From contig NZ_JAMYWQ010000002.1 of the NCBI RefSeq assembly GCF_024160145.1, positions 124,001 to 188,000 on the forward strand: a DNA stretch of 64,000 bases, written 5' to 3'. The position numbers and the translations under genes were made by a program. The stretch is from Serratia nevei (GTDB taxonomy: Bacteria > Pseudomonadota > Gammaproteobacteria > Enterobacterales > Enterobacteriaceae). Under the pieces are notes generated by a model that was not told the DNA's origin, did not search any database, and was given only the letters and a program-made list of their open reading frames with translations. Shown here one piece after another: positions 9,723-19,141 of the stretch. Position 1 is the first letter of the stretch. Every line of letters starts with the position of its first letter.

Positions 9723-12700
9723 ATGACTTACAGTGAAAGCGATATCGCCATCGTCGGCATGAACTGCCGCTACCCCGGCGTACACAGCGTTGCTGAGTTC
9801 GAAACGGTGCTGCGTACCGGACGCAACATTTTGGCGCCGAAAGTGACCCCGTGTGACGGCTACAATCAGATCACGCTGAACAATGTGTATGAGCGTATGG
9901 CGGAGTTCGACGCCGGCTTTTTCGGCTACAGCCGCGCGGAAGCGGAAATCATGGATCCGCAGCAGCGTGTGTTTCTGACCTGCGCTTGGGAGATGTTTGA
10001 ACAAAGCGGTTACCACCCGCAGGAGCATGACGTGCGCGTCGGCCTCTATGCGGGCGTGAGCACCAGCTTCTATTTGCTTACCCACCTGATGAGCAACCCG
10101 GACAAGCTCGCGCAACTCGGCGGTCTGCAGATCATGGTCGGCAATGACAAAGATCATTTGACGTCCCAACTGGCTTACCGCCTGAACACCACCGGTCCTT
10201 GCGTGACGGTTCAGGCCAGCTGCGCCACCTCGCTGGTGGCCGTTCATCTGGCCTGCGAGGGCCTGCTGAGCGGACAGTGCGATATGGCGCTGGCGGGGGG
10301 CGTCACGTTCCGCATGGAGGATCAGCGCGGCTATGACTCGCGTGGCGATGGACTGCAAGCGGAAGATGGCCTGATCCACACCTTCGACGCGCAGGCTAGC
10401 GGTACGGTGTACAGCAGCGGTTTGGGCATGGTGCTGCTCAAGCGGGCTACGGACGCGCAGGCGCAAGGGGATAACATCCTTGCCGTCATCAAGGGCAGTG
10501 CCATCAACAACGACGGCGGCGCGCGCGGCGGCTATACCGTGCCGGGCGTTGAGGGTCAGGAAGCGGTGATGATTGAGGCGCAAAGCCTGGCAGGGGTGAC
10601 GCCGCAGCAAATTCAGTATCTGGAACTTCACGGCAGTGGCACCCCGTTAGGCGACGCTATCGAATTTGCGGCCATCAAACGCGCGTTTGGAGCGGCAGCG
10701 CCGAGCGCGACGCCGTGGCGTCTGGGGGCGGTGAAACCCAACGTGGGCCACGTGGAGATGGCATCCGGCGTCACCGGACTCATCAAAACGGTGCTGAGCC
10801 TCACTAACCGGGTGTTTTATCCCACGCTGAATTTTCAACGGGCCAACCCGCAACTGGAGCTGGAGCGCAGCCCGTTTGAGGTGGTTTCCCGTTTGACGCC
10901 TTGGCCGGAAAGCGCCACGCCACGCACAGCCGGCGTGAGCGCGTTCGGATTGGGCGGCACCAACGCGCATTTGGTGGTGCAAGCCCCATTGCCGATGCCG
11001 CAGACTTTGGCGCAGCAGGCGGGGCCTGTTGCCGTCTCGCTCTCGGCAAAATCCCCCGACGCGTTGGAACAGCTGCAGAACGCTTTGCTGGCGGAGCTGG
11101 CCGCGCATCCGGAGACGCGCTTACAAGACGTGGCTTACACCTTGCGTCACGGGCGCCTCTCCGCCCCGGTACGCAAGTGGGTCATCGCGGAGGATTGCGC
11201 CCAGTTAGCCCGACAGTTCCACGACGCACCGGCGGTGACGGCAACCTCCGGCAGCACGATTAGCTGGCGGTTGGGGCACCGTTTTTCTGTCGAACCCGAT
11301 ACGCTCAGTGACTGGCTGGCGTGTTCTGAGGCGTTGTCCCGGACCGTGGGACAACTGTTGGACCATTTTCCGCTCGAAGCGGCCCGCCTGCGCGATCTCA
11401 CGCCCGCGCAACGGACGTTTATCAGTCAATATGCGCTGATCGCGCTGATTGAAGAACGGGAAACGTTGAATGCGGCGCCGCACGGCGTCGGCGACGGTTG
11501 CTATGCAGCTGCCGTACTGCGTGGTGACTGTACGCTGGCGCAGGCATGGCGCGGGTTGAATGCGGGCCAACCGCCTGACGATGGGCCGACGGTTCCCTCT
11601 GCGCAACCCGGCGTTTTGTCTCTGACGCTGGACGACGCGGCGGGGGATGCCAACCGCGCAGTGTTACAGGCGCTGGGGCAGCTATGGTTGGCGGGCGTTA
11701 GCCTGGATTGGCGCTGGGTGGATGCGGCGGAGCGTATGCGGGGCAGTCAACGAATCGTCCTGCCGGGGACGGTCTTTGCGCCGCAACGCTATTGGGTCGA
11801 GGCCGTGCGGCCTGCCACGTCTCTTCAGGTATCGTCGAACGCCGTATCCTGCACCTCAAAATCCGAGATTGTCGCTGCGGTGACGGCGATGTGGGAACGC
11901 ACGCTCGGCGTCAGCATTGACGATCCCCATGCCAGCTTCTTCGAACTGGGTGGGCACTCGCTGTTAGCTTCAACCATTTTGTATGATATTCAGCAACATT
12001 ACGGCACCACCTGCACGCTAAGCGCATTCTTTGCCGATCCCACCATCGAGGGATTAAGCCGTTATCTGCTCGAACAAGACGGCAGTGAGGTAGAGGTTTC
12101 CGCGTTGCCTGACCCGGTATTTGCTCCTGACCAGCAGCATCTGCCTTTTCCGCTGACGGACGTGCAGCAAGCCTATTGGGTTGGGCGGCGCAAATCCCTG
12201 GGGCTGGGCAATATTTCGACCCATATCTATGTCGAATATGAACTACAAGGGCTGGATGAAACGGCGTTCAACCGTGCGCTCAATGCCGTGATTGCGCGGC
12301 ACGGCATGTTACGCGCCATTGTCAGCGATGACGGTATGCAGCAGGTCTTGCCAGACGTGCCGGAATACCACGTTGCCTTCCATACCACTCCGTGCGAGGA
12401 CGCGTTTCAACAGCGTTGCTGCGCACTGCGTGACACCCTCTCGCATCAGATCATTGATTGCAGTTGCTGGCCCCTGTTTCAAATGGAAGTCGTGGTCGAT
12501 CCGCAGCAAAAAGCCCGGCTGCATGTCTCTATCGATCTGCTGGTGGCCGATGCGTGGAGTCTGGAGCTGTTTATCCGGGAACTGGCGTATCACTATCGCC
12601 ATCCGCAGGCGGCGTTGCCTGCGCTGACGTACAGTTTCCGCGACTATGTGCTGACCTTGAAATCCTACGAGAAAACGCCGCAGTTTGAACGGGCGCGTGA

Positions 12701-15700
12701 CTACTGGCGCGCCCGCGTCGAGACCCTGCCGCCGGGGCCACGCTTACCGCTGCGCATCGATCCCGCGAAGCTGGATAACCCCACGTTCGTGCGCCGTAGC
12801 CATCGCCTGCCGCGAGCCATCTGGCAACGCTTGAAAACGCAGGCGGGCCAAATGGGTATCACGCCTACTACGTTGCTGCTCACGGGGTTTGCTCAAGTGC
12901 TGGCGCGCTTTAGCGCCTCGCCGCACTTTAGCCTTAACCTGACGCTGTTCAATCGTTTGCCGCTGCATGCGGATATCAATCACCTGATGGGTGACTTTAC
13001 GGCACTGACGCAGCTGGAGATTGACCTGTCGCAGGGAGAAACCTTGCAGGCACGGGCCAACGCGATCCACGCCCAGCTGTGGCGCGATTTGGATAACCGT
13101 TTGTTTGGCGGTATCCAGGTCTCCCGCCTGCTGGTGCAAACCCATCGCGATCCGGCGAAATCGGTGATTCCTATCGTGTTCACCAGCCTGCTCAATCAGG
13201 ACGAGGCGCGCTGGGAAACGGACGATACGCTGTTCAGCCAGTCGCAGGATGATCAGTACAGCGTCTCGCAGACGCCGCAGGTGTGGCTCGATCATCAGGT
13301 GATGGAGCGCAACGGAGAATTGCATTTCAACTGGGACGTCGTGGAGCAGTTGTTTGAACCGGCGCTGATGGATCAGATGTTCCAGTGTTATCGCCAACTG
13401 CTGCACACACTGGCGCAGCGACCACAATGCTGGCAAGAGACGCAAGACGTGCTGGCGCTGCCCGCCGTTTGCGCACCGGTCACGCAGGTTCCCGCGCCGA
13501 CGGCGCTGTTGCATCACGGGCTTTTGCGTCAGGCGGCACTGACGCCACAGGCGACCGCGCTCATCAGCCCGGCCCGCGAACTGACCTACTGCCAACTGTC
13601 GACGGCGGCGGATAATGTGGCCGGCGCCCTGTTCGCGCTGGGCGTACGGCACGGCGATCGCGTGGCGGTGGTGATGGAAAAAGGCTGGCAGCAGATCGCC
13701 GCCGTGCACGGCATCTTGCGACTGGGTGCCGTCTACCTGCCGGTGGACCCGGCGCTGCCGCCACAGCGTCGCCAGCTGTTGCTGACGGCGGGCGAGGTGC
13801 GGGTGCAGGTGACGCAGCCGGGCCTTGCCGCGCTGGCGCCGTCGCTGCCCGCGCTGGCCATCGACGACGGGATGCTGGACGCGCCCGCCGCGCCGCTGCC
13901 GGCAGTGGCGGCGGAGGCCACGGATCTGGCCTATATCATTTTCACTTCCGGCTCCACCGGTACGCCGAAAGGGGTGATGCTCGACCACCGCGCCGCCATG
14001 AACACGCTGGAGGACATCAACGAACGCTTTGGCCTCAACGCGCAGGATCGGCTGTTCGGGCTGTCGTCGTTGAGTTTTGACCTGTCGGTGTACGACGCCT
14101 TCGCACCTTTTATGGTGGGCGCGGCGCTGGTGCTGCCGGAGGCGGGGCGAGAGAAAGATCCGCGTCATTGGCAGGCGGTGATGGCGCATGGCCGCGTGAG
14201 CGTCTGGAACGCGGTGCCTGCGCTGATGCAGATGCTGTGTGAATACCACGGCGGCGATCGGGCGTGCTATCCGACGTTGCGTTTGGCGCTGCTGAGCGGC
14301 GACTGGATCCCACTGACGTTGCCGGGGCAGATGCGCGAGCGGCTCAATGAAAAGATGGCGATCATCAGTCTGGGCGGTGCGACCGAATGCGCCATCTGGT
14401 CGGTGTACTACCCGATAGCTGAGGTGGAGCCGGCGTGGAGCGGCATTCCCTACGGCCGTGGACTGCGCAACCAGCCAATGTACGTGTTGAATGCGCAGCT
14501 GGAGGAGTGTCCGGTCGGCGTGGAAGGGGAGATCTGCATCGGTGGTATGGGGCTGGCGCAAGGCTACCTGAACGACGCGGAGAAAACCGCGGCGAGCTTT
14601 GTGTGGCGGGAGGCGAGCGGCGAGCGAGTGTATCGCACCGGGGATCGCGGGCGCTATTTTGCCGATGGGCAAATTGCCTTTTTGGGGCGCAACGATACCC
14701 AAGTGAAGGTGAACGGTTTCCGCGTCGAATTAGGTGAGATCGAGCGCTGCATTGCTCGCCATCCTGATGTAGAGCAGTCGGTGGTGGTGGCGGTGGGCAA
14801 TGCGCAACATCGTCGGCTGGTCGCTTTTGCCAAACTGCACGATCGCCACAAAGCGCAGGCATTGCACGCCAGGGAGGCCGAGGCCGCAGCGCTGGAGCAG
14901 GGCATTATTGTGAATCCGGCGCAGCGCCTGGCGTTCAAGCTCAAGGAATCGCATATTCGCGTGCTGAATGGTCCGGGCATTGCGTTGACGGTACCTGCGG
15001 ATAGCGCACGTTACATCAAACGCCGCAGTTATCGCCATTTCAGCGGACAAAAAACCACGCTGGCACAGTTGGGGCAACTGCTGTCGGGCTTGGGGCAGAT
15101 GCGTTTGCCTGGTCTGCCTTTTGCCAAGTATGCCTATGCGTCCGCCGGGGGGTTATACCCGGTGCAAACCTACGTGTACCTGCATCCTGAAAAAATCGAA
15201 GAAGGGGTTTCCGGTATTTACTACTTCAACCCGCGTGAGGGCAGCCTGATGCCGGTGGCGCCAGAGGTGGTGTTGAACAGCGCTTTCCACGCCGGTCCCA
15301 ATCAGTCTATTGCCGATCGGGCGGCATTCACGCTGTTTATGGTGGCCGATATGGCGGCGATCGCGCCGCTCTATGGACAAGAGGCCGGTTGGCACTTCTC
15401 AGTGATGGAAGCCGGCACCCTTTGCCATTTACTGGAGGACGATGCGCCGCGTTACGGATTGGGGCTGTGTCAACTGGGGATGGCGGACTTTTCCGCGGTG
15501 GCATCGCACTTCCAACTATCGCCGCACCATCGCTATGTCCATTGCACCGTGGGGGGCGCGCTAGGGCAAGATGCGGGCAGTGCCGCCGCCTTGATGCGCG
15601 ATTTCTCCACCTATGAGAAACCGAGCGAAACTGCCGCGCCGGTGGACATGCAGGGCTACAAAGACGCCATGCTTCACAGCCTGCGTCAGCAACTGCCTGA

Positions 15701-16184
15701 CTATATGCTGCCGAGCAACGTGGTGCTGGCGACCGATTTTCCCTTGACCGCCAACGGCAAGTTGGATCGGCAAAAGTTGCAGCTGCAGGGCGAACAAATC
15801 GCCCACCAGCGCGACGGCGTGGCCCCTATTCAGGCGGACGGCGCGCTGCAACAGCGGCTGGTGGCGCTCTGGCAGGAGGTGCTCGGGGTGAGCGACGTGT
15901 CGGTCGAGGACGATTTCTTCTCGCTGGGGGGCAGTTCTATCGAGTTAGTGCGTATTCAGCAGGCGCTGGAGGCTCTTATCGGGCAGGAGATCCCCATTGT
16001 CGACCTGTTCCGTCTGCCAACCATTGCGGATGTAGCGCGTTATCTCAATGACCAACGGCACAACCTGCCCGAAGCCAGCGATGTCGTGCTGGCACAGGCC
16101 GAGGCGTCGCAGGTCGGTGCCGCGCGCGAGAATCTGGCGCGGCGGCGTAAGCGCGCTCAACAGGGAGGAAAGGGCGATGAGTGA
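9723..16184 (+). CDS. clbK: Colibactin hybrid PKS-NRPS ClbK (KS-degenerate AT-ACP-Cy-A-Ox-PCP)
   Basis: 2153 aa. The KS has a normal nucleophile (QASCATS, Cys167) and the motifs LHGSGTP and KPNVGHVE. The region where an AT should lie (about 480-710) has no GHSxG motif, so malonyl loading must come from elsewhere. ACP Ser746 is in LGGHSL. A Cy domain has DLLVAD (near 938). The A domain (about 1250-1680) shows the cysteine pocket D-L-Y-N-L-S-L-I-W. An FMN-type oxidase domain is inserted after A8 (about 1690-1960, with RSYRHFSG and ASAGGLYPVQ); it oxidises thiazoline to thiazole. The terminal PCP has LGGSSI. The start at 9723 follows AAGGAAAA. The gene begins 10 nt after clbJ and its end overlaps clbL by 8 nt. 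With ClbJ it would give a bithiazole, as known for colibactin. Confidence 0.95.
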   Translation: MTYSESDIAIVGMNCRYPGVHSVAEFETVLRTGRNILAPKVTPCDGYNQITLNNVYERMAEFDAGFFGYSRAEAEIMDPQQRVFLTCAWEMFEQSGYHPQEHDVRVGLYAGVSTSFYLLTHLMSNPDKLAQLGGLQIMVGNDKDHLTSQLAYRLNTTGPCVTVQASCATSLVAVHLACEGLLSGQCDMALAGGVTFRMEDQRGYDSRGDGLQAEDGLIHTFDAQASGTVYSSGLGMVLLKRATDAQAQGDNILAVIKGSAINNDGGARGGYTVPGVEGQEAVMIEAQSLAGVTPQQIQYLELHGSGTPLGDAIEFAAIKRAFGAAAPSATPWRLGAVKPNVGHVEMASGVTGLIKTVLSLTNRVFYPTLNFQRANPQLELERSPFEVVSRLTPWPESATPRTAGVSAFGLGGTNAHLVVQAPLPMPQTLAQQAGPVAVSLSAKSPDALEQLQNALLAELAAHPETRLQDVAYTLRHGRLSAPVRKWVIAEDCAQLARQFHDAPAVTATSGSTISWRLGHRFSVEPDTLSDWLACSEALSRTVGQLLDHFPLEAARLRDLTPAQRTFISQYALIALIEERETLNAAPHGVGDGCYAAAVLRGDCTLAQAWRGLNAGQPPDDGPTVPSAQPGVLSLTLDDAAGDANRAVLQALGQLWLAGVSLDWRWVDAAERMRGSQRIVLPGTVFAPQRYWVEAVRPATSLQVSSNAVSCTSKSEIVAAVTAMWERTLGVSIDDPHASFFELGGHSLLASTILYDIQQHYGTTCTLSAFFADPTIEGLSRYLLEQDGSEVEVSALPDPVFAPDQQHLPFPLTDVQQAYWVGRRKSLGLGNISTHIYVEYELQGLDETAFNRALNAVIARHGMLRAIVSDDGMQQVLPDVPEYHVAFHTTPCEDAFQQRCCALRDTLSHQIIDCSCWPLFQMEVVVDPQQKARLHVSIDLLVADAWSLELFIRELAYHYRHPQAALPALTYSFRDYVLTLKSYEKTPQFERARDYWRARVETLPPGPRLPLRIDPAKLDNPTFVRRSHRLPRAIWQRLKTQAGQMGITPTTLLLTGFAQVLARFSASPHFSLNLTLFNRLPLHADINHLMGDFTALTQLEIDLSQGETLQARANAIHAQLWRDLDNRLFGGIQVSRLLVQTHRDPAKSVIPIVFTSLLNQDEARWETDDTLFSQSQDDQYSVSQTPQVWLDHQVMERNGELHFNWDVVEQLFEPALMDQMFQCYRQLLHTLAQRPQCWQETQDVLALPAVCAPVTQVPAPTALLHHGLLRQAALTPQATALISPARELTYCQLSTAADNVAGALFALGVRHGDRVAVVMEKGWQQIAAVHGILRLGAVYLPVDPALPPQRRQLLLTAGEVRVQVTQPGLAALAPSLPALAIDDGMLDAPAAPLPAVAAEATDLAYIIFTSGSTGTPKGVMLDHRAAMNTLEDINERFGLNAQDRLFGLSSLSFDLSVYDAFAPFMVGAALVLPEAGREKDPRHWQAVMAHGRVSVWNAVPALMQMLCEYHGGDRACYPTLRLALLSGDWIPLTLPGQMRERLNEKMAIISLGGATECAIWSVYYPIAEVEPAWSGIPYGRGLRNQPMYVLNAQLEECPVGVEGEICIGGMGLAQGYLNDAEKTAASFVWREASGERVYRTGDRGRYFADGQIAFLGRNDTQVKVNGFRVELGEIERCIARHPDVEQSVVVAVGNAQHRRLVAFAKLHDRHKAQALHAREAEAAALEQGIIVNPAQRLAFKLKESHIRVLNGPGIALTVPADSARYIKRRSYRHFSGQKTTLAQLGQLLSGLGQMRLPGLPFAKYAYASAGGLYPVQTYVYLHPEKIEEGVSGIYYFNPREGSLMPVAPEVVLNSAFHAGPNQSIADRAAFTLFMVADMAAIAPLYGQEAGWHFSVMEAGTLCHLLEDDAPRYGLGLCQLGMADFSAVASHFQLSPHHRYVHCTVGGALGQDAGSAAALMRDFSTYEKPSETAAPVDMQGYKDAMLHSLRQQLPDYMLPSNVVLATDFPLTANGKLDRQKLQLQGEQIAHQRDGVAPIQADGALQQRLVALWQEVLGVSDVSVEDDFFSLGGSSIELVRIQQALEALIGQEIPIVDLFRLPTIADVARYLNDQRHNLPEASDVVLAQAEASQVGAARENLARRRKRAQQGGKGDE
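13452..14729 (+). repeat. Direct repeat copy 2: Cys adenylation domain of clbK
   Basis: Partner of the tract at 7811-9088. It ends inside the A8 region, just after the codons for NGFRVE, where ClbJ continues with a short A-domain tail and ClbK continues into the oxidase insertion. Recombination between the two copies would delete about 5.6 kb in frame and create a clbJ-clbK fusion. Confidence 0.95.
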
Positions 16185-17640
16185 GCAGAGCTACCGTAGT
16201 GCAGGGACGCTGTTGGCGCAGTTGGCGTCCGGGGAAACAACCTCCGTGGCGTTGGTGAATCACTATTTTGCTCGCATGGCGCAATTTAACGAGCCGTTGA
16301 ACGCGGTGGTGCAGCATCACCATGCGTTGGCGCTGGAGGCCGCCGCGCGCGCCGATCGCGAGCGGCTGGAGGGGCGCGCGACGGGCGTGCTGCACGGATT
16401 GCCCTGCACCGTTAAGGAATCGTTTGATGTACAGGGGTGGTTAACCACATCCGGCGCCCGCCATCTGAAAGATAACCGGGCGACGCAGGATGCTCCTTCT
16501 ATCGCGCGCCTGCGCGCCGCCGGGGCGATCCTGATGGGCAAAACCAATGTGCCGATGATGACCGCAGATTGGCAAACCTATAACGATCTGTACGGCACCA
16601 CCCATAACCTGTGGGATAGGCAACGTTCACCTGGCGGATCGTCCGGGGGGGCGGCGGTGGCGCTGGCGGCGGATTTCACCCCCGTGGAATTTGGCAGCGA
16701 TCTGTTTGGCTCAATGCGCATTCCCGCACACTACACCGGCGTTTATGCCCATCGCTGTAGCCTGGGGTTGATGTCGGTCAGAGGACATGTGCCCGGCGGT
16801 GGCCCGCAAGCGACGAATGAGCCGGATCTCTCGACGGCGGGGCCCATGGCGCGCAGCGCGGCGGATCTGCGTCTGATGATGCGCGCGCTGAGCGCATTCT
16901 GGGTGGAACCGCCGCGTATTCCCGATTTTAGCCGTTATCAGGCCAAAGCAAACTACCGCGTGTGCACGTGGTTTGGTGCACCCCACCATGAGATAGACCA
17001 ACAGGTCGCACAGCGTTTTCAATCATTTATCGACAGGTTACGCGCACAGCCAGGCGTGGAGGTTGATGACGCTATGCCCGCCGACATCGATCCCGACGCG
17101 CTGTTTGATATGGCTGTCAAACTCAGCGGCCGACTGGTAGGCACGGCGCTCAATGGACGCCAGCGCCTGACCGCCGGGCTGGCGGCGCTGGGCTTCAAGC
17201 TGGTGGGCAAGCTGGCGGATGTGCCTGAGGGGATGGCGAGCTATTACCAGGGCATGCTGAACGACAGCGACGAACAGCTGCACACAGACAAACTCCGCCG
17301 CGAATACAGCCGGGTGATAGAAACCCTTTTCGCCCGTTATGACGTGTTGTTGACACCCGTCAGCCCGGTGCTGGCCTTTGCGCACATGCAGCAGCCGGTG
17401 CGTAAGCGCAAGCTTATCGTCAACGGCGAACCGCAGGATTACAACGAACATCTGTTCTGGAACATGTTGGCAACGGTTTTTGGTTTGCCTGCCACCGTCT
17501 ACCCATTGGCGAAAACGACGGATGAACTGCCGTGCGGCATACAAATCATCTCCGGGCATTTTCACGATGATGTGACGATTAACTTTGCGGAGTTCTGCGA
17601 AAGCATCAGTGGCGGATTCACGGCGCCGGATGGGTATTAA
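16177..17640 (+). CDS. clbL: Amidase ClbL of the colibactin pathway
   Basis: 487 aa, amidase-signature family. The Ser-cisSer-Lys triad is visible as CTVKES (Lys), GGSSGGAA (cis Ser) and DLFGSMR (nucleophile Ser). In E. coli ClbL has been linked to a late amide-forming step that joins two halves of colibactin; that role is taken from the family and not shown here. The start at 16177 follows AGGGAGGAAAGG and overlaps the clbK stop by 8 nt, so the two are probably translationally coupled. Longer in-frame starts lie within clbK. The length equals the E. coli protein as I recall it. Confidence 0.93.
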   Translation: MSEQSYRSAGTLLAQLASGETTSVALVNHYFARMAQFNEPLNAVVQHHHALALEAAARADRERLEGRATGVLHGLPCTVKESFDVQGWLTTSGARHLKDNRATQDAPSIARLRAAGAILMGKTNVPMMTADWQTYNDLYGTTHNLWDRQRSPGGSSGGAAVALAADFTPVEFGSDLFGSMRIPAHYTGVYAHRCSLGLMSVRGHVPGGGPQATNEPDLSTAGPMARSAADLRLMMRALSAFWVEPPRIPDFSRYQAKANYRVCTWFGAPHHEIDQQVAQRFQSFIDRLRAQPGVEVDDAMPADIDPDALFDMAVKLSGRLVGTALNGRQRLTAGLAALGFKLVGKLADVPEGMASYYQGMLNDSDEQLHTDKLRREYSRVIETLFARYDVLLTPVSPVLAFAHMQQPVRKRKLIVNGEPQDYNEHLFWNMLATVFGLPATVYPLAKTTDELPCGIQIISGHFHDDVTINFAEFCESISGGFTAPDGY

Positions 17641-17701
17641 AGGCAGATATCGGTGACTGCGTCGCTAAAGGTGCGGCGCTTTTAATGAATAAGGAGCAGG
17701 T

Positions 17702-19141
17702 ATGACGGTGAATAAGCTTGAGCCAGACAGCGGCACGCCGAACGATGAGCGGTTCGCGGTGGCGGGGATGTTTGACGGCTCGCTGTACAGATTACTCCTG
17801 CGCATGGCGTTGCCGATGTTTGTCGGTATGTTGACGCAGGTGACCTATGCCATTGCCGATATTTTTTGGCTGAGCCACATTGATGTCGCCAACAGCGGCA
17901 TCATTGCTGGCGTGGGGCTGATTTTTCCCGTGGGGATGGGGTTATTTGCCATCGCCAACGGCATTCAAATCGGTATGGGATCGTTGCTGTCCCGCACCAT
18001 CGGCATGCAGCGGTTGGATCGGGCGCAGCAGATTTTGTCGGTCGGTATCACCATCGCGCTATTTTTCGCGGTCGTGATCGCCGTGCTCGGCTATGTTTAT
18101 GCGCAACCGCTACTGCGCGCGCTGGGGGCCACGGAGAGCATCATCGGCTACGCGGCGGACTTCTATTACTACTCGCTGCCGACCGTGTTCAGCATCATGT
18201 TGATTGGCGTCATGATGGGGTTGTTTCAGGGCGCGGGCAAGATCATGGTCATCATGAAGGCCTCGTTGCTGGGGGCGCTGGTGAATATCGTGCTCGATCC
18301 CATCATGATCTTTGTGTTCGATTTTGGCGTGAAAGGGGTGGCGTTGGCGTCGTTGCTGGCGCAACTGAGTGTGGTCGTCTATTTCCTCTACGCATTGATG
18401 GGGCTGCGCCTCGGGCTGAGCGTACGCATTGCATTACGGCCATTCTCCTGGCAAACCTACCGGGAGTTTCTCTCCGTCGGCTTGGCGCAGATGCTGATGC
18501 AACTGATCATTTCGATCGGCATCGTGATTTATAATTTTTTCATTGTCAGGTTGGACGTCAACGCGATGGCGGCATTTACGCTGACTGGTCGTATCGACTA
18601 TTTCATCATGACGCCGATGCTGGCGATCGCCGCCGCGCTGCTGACCGTGGTGGGGCAGAACTGGGGGCGCGGCAATGTTACCCGCACGCTGGATGCCTAT
18701 TGGGCCGCCGTCGCGCTGGCCTTCTCGATCGTACTGGTACTGGCCGTCGCGCATATTGTGCTGGCACCCTGGATCTATCCCCTGTTTACCCACGTTGGCG
18801 CCGTCAGTGACTACGCGGTGCTGCAAACTCGCATCATGGCGCTGGCGCTGCCCTTTATCGCTGTCAGCATGTTGGCCAGCGAGTATTATCAGGCTATCGC
18901 CAAGCCATGGTATTCGGTGTTGCTGACGCTGATGCGTCACGTGTTTATTTCTGTCCCCGCCGTATACCTGCTGGCGTTTGTGTTGGATATGCGTATTACC
19001 GGCGTCTATTTTGGGGCGATGAGCGGCACTTTCGTGGCTGCGTTGTTGGCATGGCGTCTGCTGCGGATTTCACCGCGCCTGCTGCGATGGAATCAGGAGA
19101 CAGTACGCGCCCAGCACCCTGATATGGAGGTGGCGCCATGA
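17702..19141 (+). CDS. clbM: MATE-family exporter ClbM (precolibactin transport)
   Basis: 479 aa, about 12 hydrophobic segments across the whole length, with the MATE-type fold seen in the N-terminal segment LLRMALPMFVGMLTQVTYAIAD cut here at residues 30-50 and its repeat in the second half. ClbM moves precolibactin across the inner membrane so that ClbP can act on it in the periplasm. The start has AAGGAGCAGGT before it. The gene lies 61 nt after clbL and its stop overlaps the clbN start (ATGA at 19138-19141), which suggests coupling. Confidence 0.93.
   Translation: MTVNKLEPDSGTPNDERFAVAGMFDGSLYRLLLRMALPMFVGMLTQVTYAIADIFWLSHIDVANSGIIAGVGLIFPVGMGLFAIANGIQIGMGSLLSRTIGMQRLDRAQQILSVGITIALFFAVVIAVLGYVYAQPLLRALGATESIIGYAADFYYYSLPTVFSIMLIGVMMGLFQGAGKIMVIMKASLLGALVNIVLDPIMIFVFDFGVKGVALASLLAQLSVVVYFLYALMGLRLGLSVRIALRPFSWQTYREFLSVGLAQMLMQLIISIGIVIYNFFIVRLDVNAMAAFTLTGRIDYFIMTPMLAIAAALLTVVGQNWGRGNVTRTLDAYWAAVALAFSIVLVLAVAHIVLAPWIYPLFTHVGAVSDYAVLQTRIMALALPFIAVSMLASEYYQAIAKPWYSVLLTLMRHVFISVPAVYLLAFVLDMRITGVYFGAMSGTFVAALLAWRLLRISPRLLRWNQETVRAQHPDMEVAP

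Noticed and set aside
12744..14702. Long open frame of 652 codons on the minus strand
   Set aside because: It lies antisense to the Cy and A domains of clbK and its product is low-complexity Arg/Gln/His; a shadow caused by codon bias in GC-rich DNA. A similar shadow exists at 8261-9220 for the repeated domain.
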